Shown here piece by piece: positions 63,367 through 64,000 of a DNA stretch of 64,000 nucleotides. The notes under the pieces were generated by a model that ran no database searches, was not told where the DNA came from, and worked only from the letters and a program-made list of their open reading frames with translations. This DNA comes from Amblyornis subalaris. Taxonomy: Eukaryota; Chordata; Aves; Passeriformes; Ptilonorhynchidae. The stretch lies in contig JACAXG010000122.1 of the NCBI GenBank assembly GCA_018881555.1, positions 1,770,705 to 1,834,704 on the forward strand, written 5' to 3'. How positions within the stretch are numbered: position 1 is the stretch's first letter; each line of letters opens with the position of its first letter. The position numbers and the translations under genes are program-made.

Positions 63367-63553
63367 CTGTAATTTGTGTTGTCATAGAAATGAGCAGTGA
63401 AAAATTCAAAGCTACCATGGAAATATTAATAGAGTAATTGGTGCCTGGGTGCAAATCTAAACAAACTTCAGGAGCTTGCTTGTGTGTGGAAAGTTCAAGG
63501 GTCATTTCATGAAAGAAGTTCTTCTGATACCAACGCTGGCCTTGCACATGAAA
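63367..63553 (-). CDS. SUSD1: SUSD1 exon: extracellular region before the fibronectin-III-like domain
   Basis: 187-nt exon. Acceptor gattgtttggttacag, donor ATTACAG|gtaggt. It encodes F-H-V-Q-G-Q-R-W-Y-Q-K-N-F-F-H-E-M, V-C-L-D-L-H-P-G-T-N-Y-S-I-N-I-S and M-T-T-Q-I-T, then one base of the Asp codon completed by the next exon. The L-x-P-G-T-N-Y-x-[VI]-N-I-S pattern is the end of an FN3-type domain, with N-linked glycosylation sites (N-Y-S, N-I-S, N-F-S). The start could be a few bases lower, at another AG, but the acceptor chosen has the better pyrimidine tract. Confidence 0.78.
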
Positions 63554-64000
63554 CTGTAACCAAACAATCACAGCAAGGAAGTTGAAATGTAATAATACAT
63601 TACTTGCATTCAGCCATCTCATGCTTCTAATTAGAAGTAAAAGCAGACGAGAGCACTGCATACAGAGTGTCAAAACTGTTGGCACTGATAGTTACTTAAA
63701 TTCCAGTGCTTCCAAAATTTGACAGGAATTGCAGTCCCTCTTGATCAGATCTGATATCATCCTGGTTCTTTCACTTCTCCTCCTTGTCTATCCTCTTTTT
63801 TATTAGTATTGTAATTTTCCCCAACCTCTGTTTCCTGCTAACATACAGGCTTCCAGTAACAGTTCACTTTCATTGCAGTATGCCCTCATGGTAAGTTATA
63901 AAAGTAAGCTCACGTGAACACCTCTCTGATTCCATCCTGAGGATCAAGACAAAATCAAGTCATTCTGACCTGTGTCAAAACGCCAACTACACTCCAGGAT
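63554..64000 (-). other. SUSD1 intron, continuing past the window
   Basis: No exon recognised. Upstream SUSD1 exons are expected above 64000. Confidence 0.6.

Noticed and set aside
63158..63685. 175-codon minus-strand frame as a single-exon gene
   Set aside because: Only the middle (63367-63553) resembles SUSD1 and has splice sites at its ends; the rest is intron.

Overview
This is vertebrate, almost certainly avian (perhaps passerine), nuclear DNA. It is AT-rich and intron-like, full of stop codons, with CR1 LINE fragments that end in the bird-typical ATTCTATGATTCT tail and several bird-type LTRs of endogenous retroviruses. There is no bacterial or viral gene layout. Almost all short open frames are chance or transposon shadows.

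The only host gene I can support is the 3' half of a minus-strand gene that I identify as SUSD1 (sushi domain-containing protein 1). Five exons lie at 63367-63553, 51524-51617, 50170-50425, 46054-46093 and 43930-44023. Each has AG/GT splice sites and the phases join without a break. They encode the membrane-proximal fibronectin-III-like part and the single transmembrane helix; the EGF and sushi exons would lie beyond position 64000. A possible alternative terminal exon lies far downstream at 19550-19689. SUSD1 is Z-linked in chicken, so the window may be Z-chromosomal; that is inference.

Layout from left to right: 1-3420, the 5' part of a decayed gammaretrovirus-like (class I) ERV on the minus strand (pol, protease, gag remnants, leader with a 49-bp tandem repeat, tRNA-Pro-like primer site, 5' LTR). 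4240-5518, a CpG-rich LTR-like element, related to another at about 31800-33330. 10715-11095, an ERVK-type LTR. 13130-14185, old CR1 pieces. 18498-19381, one arm of a nearly identical inverted pair whose partner is at 56073-56952. 26871-27886, an ERVL-type solo LTR with perfect 5-bp target duplication. 29850-30215, CR1. 30339-31069 and 42097-42806, two solo LTRs of one family in opposite orientation. 33998-35295, a CR1 with RT sequence. 36759-37341, another ERVL-type solo LTR. 43899-63553, the SUSD1 exons and introns. The introns contain an LTR pair around an assembly gap (49495-50053), CR1 copies (53625-53985, 57978-58850) and the second arm of the inverted pair.

The points most worth checking are the ~0.88-kb, >99% identical inverted repeats 36.7 kb apart that flank the last SUSD1 exons; the assembly gap that looks like an unassembled provirus in sense orientation 116 bp past a SUSD1 exon; and the candidate alternative SUSD1 terminal exon.
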